This document shows, one piece after another, positions 35,659-44,629 of a stretch of DNA of 59,736 bases. Origin of the DNA: Spirosoma spitsbergense DSM 19989 (GTDB lineage Bacteria; Bacteroidota; Bacteroidia; Cytophagales; Spirosomataceae); contig NZ_KB893565.1 of NCBI RefSeq assembly GCF_000374085.1, positions 1-59,736 of the forward strand, given 5' to 3'. The notes below the pieces were generated by a model. It saw only the letters and a list, made by a program, of their open reading frames with translations, searched no databases and had not been told where the DNA came from. Numbering within the stretch: position 1 is the first letter of the stretch; every line of letters starts with the position of its first letter. Position numbers and translations under genes: made by a program.

Positions 35659-36189
35659 ATGATTGCCCAACTTTTTGCCCAGAGTGGTCAGGATGCCTAT
35701 TATGGCGAACCCGTTACGCAGCTCGAACACGCCCTGCAGTGTGCTCACTTAGCGGAGCAGCACGGTGCCGATAACGAAACAGTCGTTGCCGCTTTCCTGC
35801 ATGATATTGGTCATCTACTGCCCCCCGAACTGGCCAACGGATACATGGATGGCTATGGTACGGTGGACCACGAAAAACTCGGTGCCGACTTCCTGCGCGA
35901 GCAGGGCTTCTCGGAGAAAGTGGCGCAACTAATTGAAAACCACGTTAATGCCAAGCGGTACCTGGTGTATAAACACCCCGATTACTTTGCCCGGCTATCG
36001 GAAGCCAGCGTGAGAACACTGGAGTTTCAGGGTGGCCCAATGAAAGCGGGCGAAGCGCTGGCATTTGAAACCAATCCGTACTTTAAGGGGATTTTACAGC
36101 TACGGGCCTGGGACGAACAGGCCAAAATTCCGGGCCTTACCACCCCTGGCATGGAGCATTATCTGGAAAAGTTTGAAAATCTGTTGTAG
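35659..36189 (+). CDS. phnZ: PhnZ-type HD-domain diiron oxygenase of phosphonate breakdown
   Basis: A 176-residue cytoplasmic HD protein (Phn-HD/TIGR03276 type). Visible metal ligands are H24, H48, D49 (LHDIG), H71, H95 and D152. From memory the PhnZ ligands are H34, H58, D59, H80, H104 and D161, so all six fit with one single-residue gap. Y14 and E17 match the substrate-gating Y24/E27, and H52 and K99 match H62 and K108. PhnZ oxidises (R)-1-hydroxy-2-aminoethylphosphonate to glycine and phosphate using a mixed-valence diiron centre. The usual hydroxylase partner PhnY is not in this window. TmpB, which handles the trimethylated analogue, is an alternative. A perfect 30-base palindrome follows the stop. 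Confidence 0.85.
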   Translation: MIAQLFAQSGQDAYYGEPVTQLEHALQCAHLAEQHGADNETVVAAFLHDIGHLLPPELANGYMDGYGTVDHEKLGADFLREQGFSEKVAQLIENHVNAKRYLVYKHPDYFARLSEASVRTLEFQGGPMKAGEALAFETNPYFKGILQLRAWDEQAKIPGLTTPGMEHYLEKFENLL

Positions 36190-36202
36190 TTTTTTTGTCC
36201 TG

Positions 36203-36279
36203 TTTTTGTCATCCCGACGAAGGAGGGATCTTACACATTAAGCAGACTCAAGATCCCTCCTTCGTCGGGATGACAAAAA
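36203..36279. repeat. Perfect 30-base palindromic repeat ending just before a start codon
   Basis: The arms at 36203-36232 and 36250-36279 are exact reverse complements, with a 17-base loop. The core CATCCCGACGAAGG is of a kind I recall as a dispersed REP/MITE-like element in Bacteroidota intergenic regions. It ends four bases before the ATG of the next gene, so the ribosome-binding region would be held in a hairpin. It also can act as a terminator for the HD gene. Confidence 0.8.
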
Positions 36280-36282
36280 GCT

Positions 36283-39057
36283 ATGAAATACTTTTTCCTA
36301 TCCCTTCTCCTTTTTTCCATCGATGCGCTGGCTCAGTCGTCAAAAACATATACAACACTGCAAGTTCCCGGACGAACCGAGTTCTGCCACATAGATATCA
36401 ATGGAAAGTCGGTGTTGCCCAGCGGGCGATACGTAACCCCGGCAGGGCACACGATTCGTATCACCAACGACCCGTTTGGGCTGACGCTGTCGCCCGACGG
36501 GAAACGGGCTGTTACGCTGCACGACGGCGTTTTGACGGTGCTGAACCTAGCTGGACAAACCCCCGTCGCTACCCGTATTCCCGATTATGCCGGTAAAATT
36601 CCGTCGCCGGTTAATGGGGCTACGTTTTTGGGCGTCGCTTTTGCCGCCGACAATAAAACGGTCTATCTGAGTAACGGCGATAAAGGGCGCGTCATCGTAT
36701 TCGATACCGAAACCCTGCATGCTACCGATAGCATTGACCTGAATGGTAATGGGTTTGTCGATAGCTTCACGTCCGATTTGCTGGTGAACGGCAACGAACT
36801 ACTCGTGCTGGACCGGGCTAATTTTCGACTGGTACGCATTGATCTGAAAACCAAACAGATTACAGCTTCCATTCCCACGGGGCGGCAACCCTTTGGTTTG
36901 GCCATCAGCCCGGATAAACGTACGGCGTTCGTGGCCAACGTCGGTTTGTATTCGTATCCGTTAGTGCCGGGTGTGACGAAGACCAACAAGGACACGATGA
37001 TGCTCAAGTTCCCGGCTTACGGTGCGCATACCAACGAGTCGCGGGAAGGGGTGGAAATTGAAGGGCGCCAAATTCCGGGGCTGGGCAGCCCGCTGGCCGA
37101 CGAAGCCATGAGCGTTTGGCTGGTCGATTTAACAACGAACAAGGTTACGGCAAAACTGAAAACGGGCGTGCAGATTGGCAGCATGATTGAAGATGCTGAA
37201 GTGGTCGGCGGGTCATCGCCAAACTCGGTGGTAGTGGGCAGTCGCTACGCTTACGTGTCCAACGCCACCAACGATAACATCTCGATTATCGACTACAAGG
37301 CAAGGAAACTGGCCGGAACCATTCCGCTGAAAATCGACCAGCGCATCGACAAATATCGGGGTATGACTCCTTTCGGCCTGACGCTCTCGAAAGACCGCAC
37401 CGGCGGACCGGAAAAAAACCTTTACGTAGCTCTACTGGCGTTCAACGCCGTTGCCGTTATCGATGTGCCGACCCGCAAAGTACGCGGACTGATTCCTACC
37501 GGTTGGGGACCTACCCGCGTGGCGCTCTCGCCCGATGAGAAAACGCTTTATGTTACTTCCGCACGGGGTTACGGAGCCGGACCCAATGGCGGAGCGGATT
37601 TTGTGAAACCGCCCGCCGGAACATACATCGGGGATATTCAGCTGGGTACATTTCAGGCGATTCCGGTACCGACTCCTGCGCAATTGGCTACCTACACCAA
37701 ACAGGTGATTGACAATACCTACCAGACCGTTTCCGTCGCCGACAATGGAAAAAATCCGCTACCGGTACTGCCAAAGTCGCGCCCGGCTGCTACCTGTTCT
37801 CCCATCAGACACATCGTCTATATCACCAAGGAAAACCGGACGTACGACGAGGTACTGGGGCAACTTGAAACCGGTAAAGGCGACTCCACTCTGGCCCGCT
37901 TTGGTACGAACGTGACGATAAAAACCAAGATCAATACCACGCGGGGTAATAGCGGCCGCACCACCGATTTGCCCGTTGATTCCATCAGCGTGGCGGGAGC
38001 CGATGTAATGCCCAACCACGCCCGGTTAGCCCGGCACTGGGCATTCTCCGATAATTTTTACTGCGACTCGGATGCCAGCATTCACGGGCACCACTGGATG
38101 ATGGGTACCATCCCGAACGAATGGGTCGAAGCTAATGCGGCCTCAGCGGGGCGGTTCGATGCATTCTCTAAAGCTCCCGGTCGGCGGTTCCCGAAAGCGT
38201 CGGGTGCAATCGATCCTGAAGATTACAACGAGATTGGCGGACTATGGGAAGCTATGGAGCGCAGCAAGGTGTCTTTCTATAATTTTGGGCAGGTCAACGA
38301 GTTTGCCGGTAATTACGAAGAACAGTACGACACCACCTTCGGAGCCGCAACGCCGGTAGTGTTTCCCATGCCCGCAGCGGCTTTCCGGCATACGTCGCGC
38401 AACTTCGCCGGTTATAACACCAATATCCCCGACCAGTTTCGGATGGACCAGTTCGAGCGGGAGTTCACGGCTAAATGGTTAGGGAAAAATAAACAGCCTT
38501 TGCCGCAACTCATTACGGCCATGCTGCCCAACGACCACGGAGCCGGACCACGCCCAACGGAAAGCTACCCGTACCTGCATTCATACATGGCCGACAATGA
38601 CCTGGCCCTGGGCCGGATGCTTCATTTTCTGTCGCGAACGCCCTATTGGAAAAATATGCTGGTGATTGTAACCGAAGATGACCCGCAGGGGGGCGTTGAC
38701 CATATTGATGCCCATCGCTCGGTGCTGATGCTGGCTGGTCCGTACGTGAAACGGGGGTATGTTTCCCACACACACGCTAACTTTGGTTCGATTCTGAAAG
38801 TGATTTACAACATCCTCGGCGTAAACTACGTGAACCAGTACGACGCAACGGCCTCCCTGCTACAAGACTTTTTCACGTCTACACCCGATTACACGCCTTA
38901 CGACGCCGTACTGCCCGACGTGCGGGTGTTTGACCCGCAGCAGGCCATGAAGCCGTACAACAGAACCTTCGACTGGCGTAAAATCCAGCAGGGTCCCGAA
39001 ATGGACGACAAAGCCGACCAGCGCCGGGAACATTACCGGCAACAGGAAAATAAATAG
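36283..39057 (+). CDS. Secreted YncE-like beta-propeller fused to a phosphoesterase (paralogue 1)
   Basis: A 924-residue exported protein (signal peptide ending ALAQ). Its first half (about 30-470) is a YncE-like beta-propeller with repeated SPDGK/SPDKR/DEKTLYV blades. The second half is a PF04185-type phosphoesterase: ENRTYDE (residues 517-523) carries the likely nucleophile Thr520, and EDDPQGGVDHIDAHR (798-812) the metal ligands. The family includes acid phosphatases and phospholipase C-like enzymes. It is paralogous to the next gene. The preceding palindrome abuts its start. In the proposed locus it could cleave phosphonate or phosphate esters outside the cytoplasm; the substrate is not shown. 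Confidence 0.87.
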   Translation: MKYFFLSLLLFSIDALAQSSKTYTTLQVPGRTEFCHIDINGKSVLPSGRYVTPAGHTIRITNDPFGLTLSPDGKRAVTLHDGVLTVLNLAGQTPVATRIPDYAGKIPSPVNGATFLGVAFAADNKTVYLSNGDKGRVIVFDTETLHATDSIDLNGNGFVDSFTSDLLVNGNELLVLDRANFRLVRIDLKTKQITASIPTGRQPFGLAISPDKRTAFVANVGLYSYPLVPGVTKTNKDTMMLKFPAYGAHTNESREGVEIEGRQIPGLGSPLADEAMSVWLVDLTTNKVTAKLKTGVQIGSMIEDAEVVGGSSPNSVVVGSRYAYVSNATNDNISIIDYKARKLAGTIPLKIDQRIDKYRGMTPFGLTLSKDRTGGPEKNLYVALLAFNAVAVIDVPTRKVRGLIPTGWGPTRVALSPDEKTLYVTSARGYGAGPNGGADFVKPPAGTYIGDIQLGTFQAIPVPTPAQLATYTKQVIDNTYQTVSVADNGKNPLPVLPKSRPAATCSPIRHIVYITKENRTYDEVLGQLETGKGDSTLARFGTNVTIKTKINTTRGNSGRTTDLPVDSISVAGADVMPNHARLARHWAFSDNFYCDSDASIHGHHWMMGTIPNEWVEANAASAGRFDAFSKAPGRRFPKASGAIDPEDYNEIGGLWEAMERSKVSFYNFGQVNEFAGNYEEQYDTTFGAATPVVFPMPAAAFRHTSRNFAGYNTNIPDQFRMDQFEREFTAKWLGKNKQPLPQLITAMLPNDHGAGPRPTESYPYLHSYMADNDLALGRMLHFLSRTPYWKNMLVIVTEDDPQGGVDHIDAHRSVLMLAGPYVKRGYVSHTHANFGSILKVIYNILGVNYVNQYDATASLLQDFFTSTPDYTPYDAVLPDVRVFDPQQAMKPYNRTFDWRKIQQGPEMDDKADQRREHYRQQENK

Positions 39058-39093
39058 CCTTTAACTAATCCCCAACGGGGTCACTTCATTACT

Positions 39094-41898
39094 ATGCGAG
39101 CAACGTTCCTTCTTTTCCTGGCTTCTCTGAGTGCTATAGCGCAGCCAGCGCCCCGTTATATCATGTCGGCCCCGGCGGGGAACGAACAAACGAAAATTAA
39201 TAAAACCGGCAAGACCGTGTTGCCCAACGGCCGGTTTATTACCCCACGCGGCACGCAGATAGAAACGGCTCCGCATCCCTACGGCCTTATAATTTCGCCT
39301 GACGGAAAGACAGTTGTTACTGCCAATTCGGGGATAAATCCGTTTTCAATTTCCATCCTGAGCGATGTATTCGGCAGTAATCCAGCGGTGAAGCAGATTC
39401 CGGAAGGGGTCAAAACGGATAACGGTGTTCTCGAAGCCTGTTTTATGGGGCTGGCCGTAACCCCCGACAGCAAGACTGTGTATGTGGCGGGGGGAGAAAC
39501 CAACAAAATCTTCTCGTTCGACCTCACTACCGGCAAACCGGGTGGGGTAATTAACTGTAGCGCAAAAACGTCAACGGCTGACTACAAGCACGGTTACATC
39601 GGCGATATGGTCCTCACGCAGGACGGCAAAACTCTGTATGCTGTTGACCAGATTGGCTTTCGGATGCTGGTTATCGACATGGCCACCAAAAAGATTCTGC
39701 ACAATGTGCCAACGGGTCGCTACCCGTTCGGTATTACGCTATCGCCGGATGAAAAAACGGCTTATGTGGCCAATGTGGGCGTTTTTGAGTATAAGCCGTT
39801 CACGGATTTAGATAGGAAAGACCTCAAGGAAACGGCCCATAATTTTCCGGCTACGAAATATGGCTCGACCGAAATGAAGGAAGGTATTCCGTCCGAAGGA
39901 GTCCCCGCCCTCGGCGACCCGAACGTGCCGGAAGCGTTTTCGGTCTGGAGCATTCGACTGGGTAGTCAGCCAGTAGTTACGGCCAAAGTCAAAACCGGTT
40001 TCCTTGTAGGGGAAATGGTGGAGGATTTTCCAGCGGTGGGTGGCAGTAGTCCCAACTCAGTAGTAGCGACTGACCAGTACGTGTTCGTGAGCAACGGCAA
40101 TAACGACTGCATATCGGTCATCGACGTAAAAACTAGTAAAGTACTGAAAAACATCGGTCTCTCTCCCGACCCACGGCTCGGTACTCTACGGGGCATCATT
40201 CCCTTTGGGCTGGCACTTTCGCCGGACCAAAAACGGCTGTTCGTGGCAGAAGCGGGTATCAACGCCGTGGCCGTAGTCGATGTGCCAACGCTGACCGTAT
40301 TGGGGCATATCCCGACGGGCTGGTTTCCGTCGAAACTGAAAGTGAGTCTGGACCGCGACGGCGGACCGGGTAAAAAGCTGGTTGTGGCCAACGCCAAAGG
40401 ATTTGGCAGCGGACCGAACGGCGGTAAAAATTTCCAGCTTGGACCAACGGGAAGCTATATCGGCAGTCTGATGAATGGTACGGTATCGGTGATAGACATT
40501 CCAGCGGATAGCCAGTTAAAAGCCGAAACCGAGCAGGTTATGGCCAACAACTTTACCGTTCGCCCCGTATCGGACGTGAAACCATCGGCCAATCCTATCC
40601 CGGCGTTTCCCGGTCAGAAGCAGTCACCCATTAAGCACATCGTTTTTCTGGCCAAAGAGAACCGCACCTACGATGAAATATTCGGGCAGGTGACCAACGG
40701 AGATGGCGACTCGACCCTGGCTCGCTATGGCGTGGGCGTACCGGTGAAAGCCCGGCGTGGGAATCAGGTGGTGGAAAACGCGAACGTCATGCCGAATCAT
40801 CTCGCTTTAGCCCGCCGGTTTGCCATGTCCGACAATTTTTACTGCGACTCCGACGTATCGGCAGACGGGCATCGGTGGCTCGTAAACACGTACCCGAATG
40901 AGTGGGTCGAAACAGGAACAGCGGCAGCGTACGGCGGCAAACGTTCCATGCGCGATAGTTCGGAGGCTCCCGGTAATTTGAGTTTTTACGGTTCGGCCGG
41001 GTCCATTTACCCTGAAGATTACAACGAAGGCGGCTCCATGTGGGAACACCTCGAACGCTGGAAAAAGGGCTTCTTTAACTTTGGATTCGGGGTCGAAATG
41101 GCGGGTGCCTACAGCGACAGTACCATGAAATACATCGGTGAAAAATACACCATCAACTACCCGCTGCCCGCCCCCCTGTTCGACCGGTCGTCACGCACGT
41201 TTCCTACCTATAATATGGCCGTACCCGACCAGTTTCGGGCCGATGTGTTCATCAAAGAGTTCAACGAAAAATGGATGCCGAACGGGATTGGTAAGGGCGA
41301 TACGCTGCCGCCCGTCATTACGCTTATGCTGCCCAACGACCACGGAACCAAACCGCGCCCGAAAGCTGGTTTCCCATTCACGGAGAGTTACATGTCGGAT
41401 AACGACCTGGCCGTGGGGCGCACCATCGAGTTTCTGTCGAACACGCCCTACTGGAAAAACATGGCTATTTTCATCGTGGAAGACGACCCGCAGGGCGGTG
41501 TTGACCACATCGACGCGCACCGGAGCCTGATGGTCGCCATTTCGCCCTACGCAAAAAAGAATTACGTCGGTCATGTGCATTACAGTTTCGGCAGCGTGTT
41601 CAAAACGTTCTGGAACATTCTGGGCATTCCCTGCCTGAACCAGTACGACGCCGGGGCTACCGATATGAGCGACCTCTTCACCGACCAGCCCGACTTTACC
41701 CCTTTCCGCGCCCTCCCCGCCGACGTCCGCCTGTTCGACCCACAAAAAGCTCTCGACCCCTTCGACGAAAAGTTTGACTGGAAAGCCTTCTCGGAATCGG
41801 AGGAGTTAGACCGTACCGAAACCATGCAGAAACGCCGGGCCGAAGACGACGAAGATGCCCGGGAAAAGACGAAGAAGAAAAAGAAGGGGAATCGGTAG
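39094..41898 (+). CDS. Secreted YncE-like beta-propeller fused to a phosphoesterase (paralogue 2)
   Basis: A 934-residue paralogue of the preceding gene with the same order of parts: signal peptide (ending AIAQ), seven-bladed-type propeller, then the phosphoesterase domain. The nucleophile block ENRTYDE is at residues 522-528 and the metal block EDDPQGGVDHIDAHR at 796-810, so both paralogues appear catalytically competent. The tail ends with a highly charged, lysine-rich stretch. The gene pair, 36 bases apart, reads as a tandem duplication that has diverged, perhaps for different ester headgroups. Confidence 0.87.
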   Translation: MRATFLLFLASLSAIAQPAPRYIMSAPAGNEQTKINKTGKTVLPNGRFITPRGTQIETAPHPYGLIISPDGKTVVTANSGINPFSISILSDVFGSNPAVKQIPEGVKTDNGVLEACFMGLAVTPDSKTVYVAGGETNKIFSFDLTTGKPGGVINCSAKTSTADYKHGYIGDMVLTQDGKTLYAVDQIGFRMLVIDMATKKILHNVPTGRYPFGITLSPDEKTAYVANVGVFEYKPFTDLDRKDLKETAHNFPATKYGSTEMKEGIPSEGVPALGDPNVPEAFSVWSIRLGSQPVVTAKVKTGFLVGEMVEDFPAVGGSSPNSVVATDQYVFVSNGNNDCISVIDVKTSKVLKNIGLSPDPRLGTLRGIIPFGLALSPDQKRLFVAEAGINAVAVVDVPTLTVLGHIPTGWFPSKLKVSLDRDGGPGKKLVVANAKGFGSGPNGGKNFQLGPTGSYIGSLMNGTVSVIDIPADSQLKAETEQVMANNFTVRPVSDVKPSANPIPAFPGQKQSPIKHIVFLAKENRTYDEIFGQVTNGDGDSTLARYGVGVPVKARRGNQVVENANVMPNHLALARRFAMSDNFYCDSDVSADGHRWLVNTYPNEWVETGTAAAYGGKRSMRDSSEAPGNLSFYGSAGSIYPEDYNEGGSMWEHLERWKKGFFNFGFGVEMAGAYSDSTMKYIGEKYTINYPLPAPLFDRSSRTFPTYNMAVPDQFRADVFIKEFNEKWMPNGIGKGDTLPPVITLMLPNDHGTKPRPKAGFPFTESYMSDNDLAVGRTIEFLSNTPYWKNMAIFIVEDDPQGGVDHIDAHRSLMVAISPYAKKNYVGHVHYSFGSVFKTFWNILGIPCLNQYDAGATDMSDLFTDQPDFTPFRALPADVRLFDPQKALDPFDEKFDWKAFSESEELDRTETMQKRRAEDDEDAREKTKKKKKGNR

Positions 41899-42176
41899 GG
41901 AAATATCGTTTGTAGTAAGGTATGCAGACAGACAGAAACAGCTGGAATTCATGTAAATCCCAGTTTGGGGGCAAAATGTAGGATTATACTGACCTATGTT
42001 GAGCTAATTATTGGTCAAATAGTCTCAGTAATAGATATATACGCACCCGTAAGGTGCTTAAGAAGAACAAAAATTGTACTATATGTAGAAGAGGTAATAT
42101 GCTGTTTATTTTTTGCGGGTAATAGTTGATTAAGTGATTGATTTGGAGCAACTTCATACTAAAATCCCTACTCTCC

Positions 42177-42428
42177 ATGACACTCAAATCAATCACTCTG
42201 CTGGCCCTGGTCAGTATGGCTATACTTGCTGTACTATTTTACCTTTTTCGAAAGGTTAGGTTTAAAAAAGATTGTCCTGTCTGCGGGAATATGTACACCG
42301 ACCGTATTGCAAGGCCAAAATGGTTAAGAATTGTCCCGAGCAAGGCGTACCAGTGCAACGCCTGTCGCCATCGCTATTACTACATTGGTCGGAAATACGA
42401 GTCCTCTACACCGACGTTAACGATGTAA
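42177..42428 (+). CDS. Small membrane protein with a zinc-ribbon-like tail
   Basis: An 83-residue protein with one N-terminal membrane helix (about residues 5-24) and a cytoplasmic tail holding two CxxC pairs (C33/C36 and C60/C63) typical of a zinc ribbon. I recognise no named family. I start at ATG 42177; a TTG 39 bases upstream would add an unlikely N-terminus. It is preceded by about 280 bases of AT-rich sequence where no other gene is seen. Possibly involved in metal or nucleic acid binding, but nothing here shows what. Confidence 0.55.
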   Translation: MTLKSITLLALVSMAILAVLFYLFRKVRFKKDCPVCGNMYTDRIARPKWLRIVPSKAYQCNACRHRYYYIGRKYESSTPTLTM

Positions 42429-42610
42429 TATCAAAATGACTTCACGTCCTTTTAGGCCCTGCACGCCATTTGCCTGTAACTGGCCTCCCTTTAACAAAAA
42501 ATTGACCGCCCGGCTGGAGGATTAAGGAGGAGAATACGTAGAATCGGAGAGGTATGAAAGACGAAAAACCCCCACTAAACGGATGTTCGATCCCTCCCCT
42601 GCAAAACAGC

Positions 42611-43813
42611 TTACTGTACCGAACCAAAGAAGGCGTACGTTCCGGTAATGAACTCCAGAATACCGGTTCCGTGGGTGGCTCCCCGCATGGTTTTTAGTTC
42701 TACATTCGTGGCACCCCGTTTCTGCATGGCTTCGTATGTGTTCAGAGAATTGAGGTATAGAACGATCTCGTCGGCATCGCCATGATAAAGCTGCGTACGG
42801 GTTTTGGGTTTCCAGTCGTGGATGTCATTATCCTGCACCGCAGCCAGGAATTCTTTATCCGTTCCGGTGTTGATGGCCTGCTTGAAACTATCCGTGAAGA
42901 TCTTATTCAGGCTGACATTGATGGATGCGTCTTTTCCCTGGGCCTTAATCTGCGAGGCATAAGGCTCTTTGAAATAATACGTCATGGGGCGGTTTAGTCC
43001 ATAGATGCGGTCGTAGGTGAGCAGCACCCATAGGTAAAGCCGATTGATATAATCTACGCCAGCCGACTCATTGTTGATAATCTGGTTCATAAAAGCCGGT
43101 TTGTCATAGGCCCCTGCCCCGCAGCTTGAGGCAACCAGATTGAACTCGTTGCCGGTTTCTTCTTCCAGTTTCTTTTGCAGTGACAGCGTAGCGTAACCCC
43201 CTTCCGAATAGCCGGCAATAAACAAGCGCTTGTCCCAGTTCACCTGTTGGTCGGCCAGGAAATCGCGGGCGGCCCGCAGCATATCGAGCGAAGCCGTTGC
43301 CAGTCCGTTTCGCTGTTCGTACGTGTGAGGCAGGTCTTTCGAGGCTCCGTAGCCAATATAATCGGGGGCCGCAATGATGTAGCCCTGCGACGCAAATACC
43401 GAACCATAGGTATAGGCTTCGCTGCCTGACTCAAAGTAAGAGGGGGCATCACTGTCACTCGTAATTGTCCCGTGTTGCATACTGAGCAGCGGAAAGGCGG
43501 CCTGCGCCGTTGGCACAAGGAGTGCCCCCGACGCCTTGATGGTTTTCCCATCGGTGTTCGTTGTGGTGTATTCCAGCCGATAAGCCTTGATGCCATAGCG
43601 AATGAAAAATTGAAGCGGAGCCGTAACACCGCTAAACCGGCTCCGTAACTGAGCCGTCGAGAACTCGCCTATCAGCGAACTGCTGACTAACGTTCGGGTA
43701 GAAGCAGGAGCAAGGGGATCACTTTCGTTAGACTGACGGCATCCTGTAGGTACTGCCAGTACCAGGTAGCCAGCGAATAATAACGTAACGATTGATTTAA
43801 TTCCTGTTAGCAT
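42611..43813 (-). CDS. Lipoprotein alpha/beta hydrolase, lipase/esterase-like
   Basis: A 400-residue lipoprotein (PTGC lipobox, Cys25) with an alpha/beta hydrolase domain. The nucleophile elbow is GYSEGG with the active serine, an aspartate lies in HGDADEIV and the histidine in ATHGTG. The lid region is helical. It resembles secretory lipases and cell-surface esterases (secretory lipase or LIP-type family). It runs against the surrounding genes. It could release fatty acids or acyl groups at the cell surface; a link to phosphonolipid breakdown is attractive but unproven. Confidence 0.8.
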   Translation of the reverse strand: MLTGIKSIVTLLFAGYLVLAVPTGCRQSNESDPLAPASTRTLVSSSLIGEFSTAQLRSRFSGVTAPLQFFIRYGIKAYRLEYTTTNTDGKTIKASGALLVPTAQAAFPLLSMQHGTITSDSDAPSYFESGSEAYTYGSVFASQGYIIAAPDYIGYGASKDLPHTYEQRNGLATASLDMLRAARDFLADQQVNWDKRLFIAGYSEGGYATLSLQKKLEEETGNEFNLVASSCGAGAYDKPAFMNQIINNESAGVDYINRLYLWVLLTYDRIYGLNRPMTYYFKEPYASQIKAQGKDASINVSLNKIFTDSFKQAINTGTDKEFLAAVQDNDIHDWKPKTRTQLYHGDADEIVLYLNSLNTYEAMQKRGATNVELKTMRGATHGTGILEFITGTYAFFGSVQ

Positions 43814-44142
43814 GAAAGCGTGTTGTGTTGCTGTTTTGTGTCTGCTTTTTTAACGCTGATTACCCGGTTTTCGTTTACCCCGGGGGCCTGGCTTTGCACC
43901 ACTTTGCCGGGAATGCTACGGCTGCGCAAACCGGGATTCAGCCCGATGGCCTAACACGTTCTTACCCTGTTCTGACAAAAAAATTCTGGTAATCACAACT
44001 GGTCTTTTAGCCCATCATACTTGTTAGTTTCTTTGTTGTTATCTGCTTGCAGAACGAGGCACATTTGCTGGAGAGAATGCTTTCAGTATAGGTTAGCTTA
44101 TGAGTAATGACTTGATTATTTTTGTCTGAATTGAAACCAGCT
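43814..44142. other. Intergenic region between the lipase and the toxin-antitoxin pair
   Basis: About 330 bases between divergent genes, without a convincing gene. It contains TATTTTTG at 44117-44124, a perfect match to the -7 element; transcription would begin near 44130, 12 bases before the antitoxin ATG. No clear -33 element is seen. A GC-rich section around 43880-43950 has short self-complementary stretches but no clean hairpin. Confidence 0.4.
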
Positions 44143-44379
44143 ATGGAAGCAACCTATCACCTCAATCCGGGCGAACTGGACGAGAAATTTCTGAAAGCGA
44201 TGCAAACACTGTTCTTGCATCATCGGGTGAAAGTAACGGTTGAAATAGAATCGTCAGATGAAACCGATTCCATTCGCAGCAATGCCTACTTAAATGAAAC
44301 TCTGATGCGCCGGTTGAAAAACGTAGAAGATGGTCTTGTTCGGGAAGTTAATCTATCAGATTATCAACCAGATGCGTAG
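44143..44379 (+). CDS. Putative antitoxin paired with a YoeB/Txe toxin
   Basis: A 78-residue protein encoded directly ahead of a YoeB-like toxin, overlapping it by eight bases. Its sequence (TVEIESSDE and a charged C-terminal helix region with LMRRLKNVEDG) suits a small antitoxin. I recognise no DNA-binding fold. ATG 44143 is chosen over the upstream TTG at 44122 because of the promoter spacing. It would neutralise the toxin by direct binding and probably repress the operon. Confidence 0.75.
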   Translation: MEATYHLNPGELDEKFLKAMQTLFLHHRVKVTVEIESSDETDSIRSNAYLNETLMRRLKNVEDGLVREVNLSDYQPDA

Positions 44380-44629
44380 ATTATTATTTGAGAATGAAGC
44401 ATTTGATGAGTTTACAGCCTGGGCAACAGAAGATAAAAAACTGTTTGCGCGAATAGTGAAACTGCTGGCTGAAGCACAGCGGACGCCATTTGACGGTAAA
44501 GGCAAACCGGAATTGCTGAAACACGAATACAAAGGGTGCATATCGAGACGAATTAATCAGGAGCATCGGCTGATCTATAAAGTTACCGACGAATTTCTGA
44601 TTGTACTTGCCTGCCGTGACCATTACTAA
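44372..44629 (+). CDS. yoeB: YoeB/Txe-type ribosome-dependent mRNA interferase toxin
   Basis: An 85-residue toxin of the YoeB/Txe family. The catalytic set recalled for Escherichia coli YoeB (E46, R65, H83, Y84) appears here as E47, R66, H84 and Y85, each offset by one. The GKPELLKHEYKG, SRRIN and EHRLIY blocks and the terminal DHY are typical. The true start is ATG 44372, which overlaps the antitoxin stop; a frame opening at 44330 is longer but not natural for the family. The gene's end overlaps the only possible starts of the downstream transporter gene. Confidence 0.92.
   Translation: MRRLLFENEAFDEFTAWATEDKKLFARIVKLLAEAQRTPFDGKGKPELLKHEYKGCISRRINQEHRLIYKVTDEFLIVLACRDHY

Noticed and set aside
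42442..42627. A 61-residue minus-strand frame beside the lipase gene
   Set aside because: It overlaps the lipase gene end and has no start signal or family.
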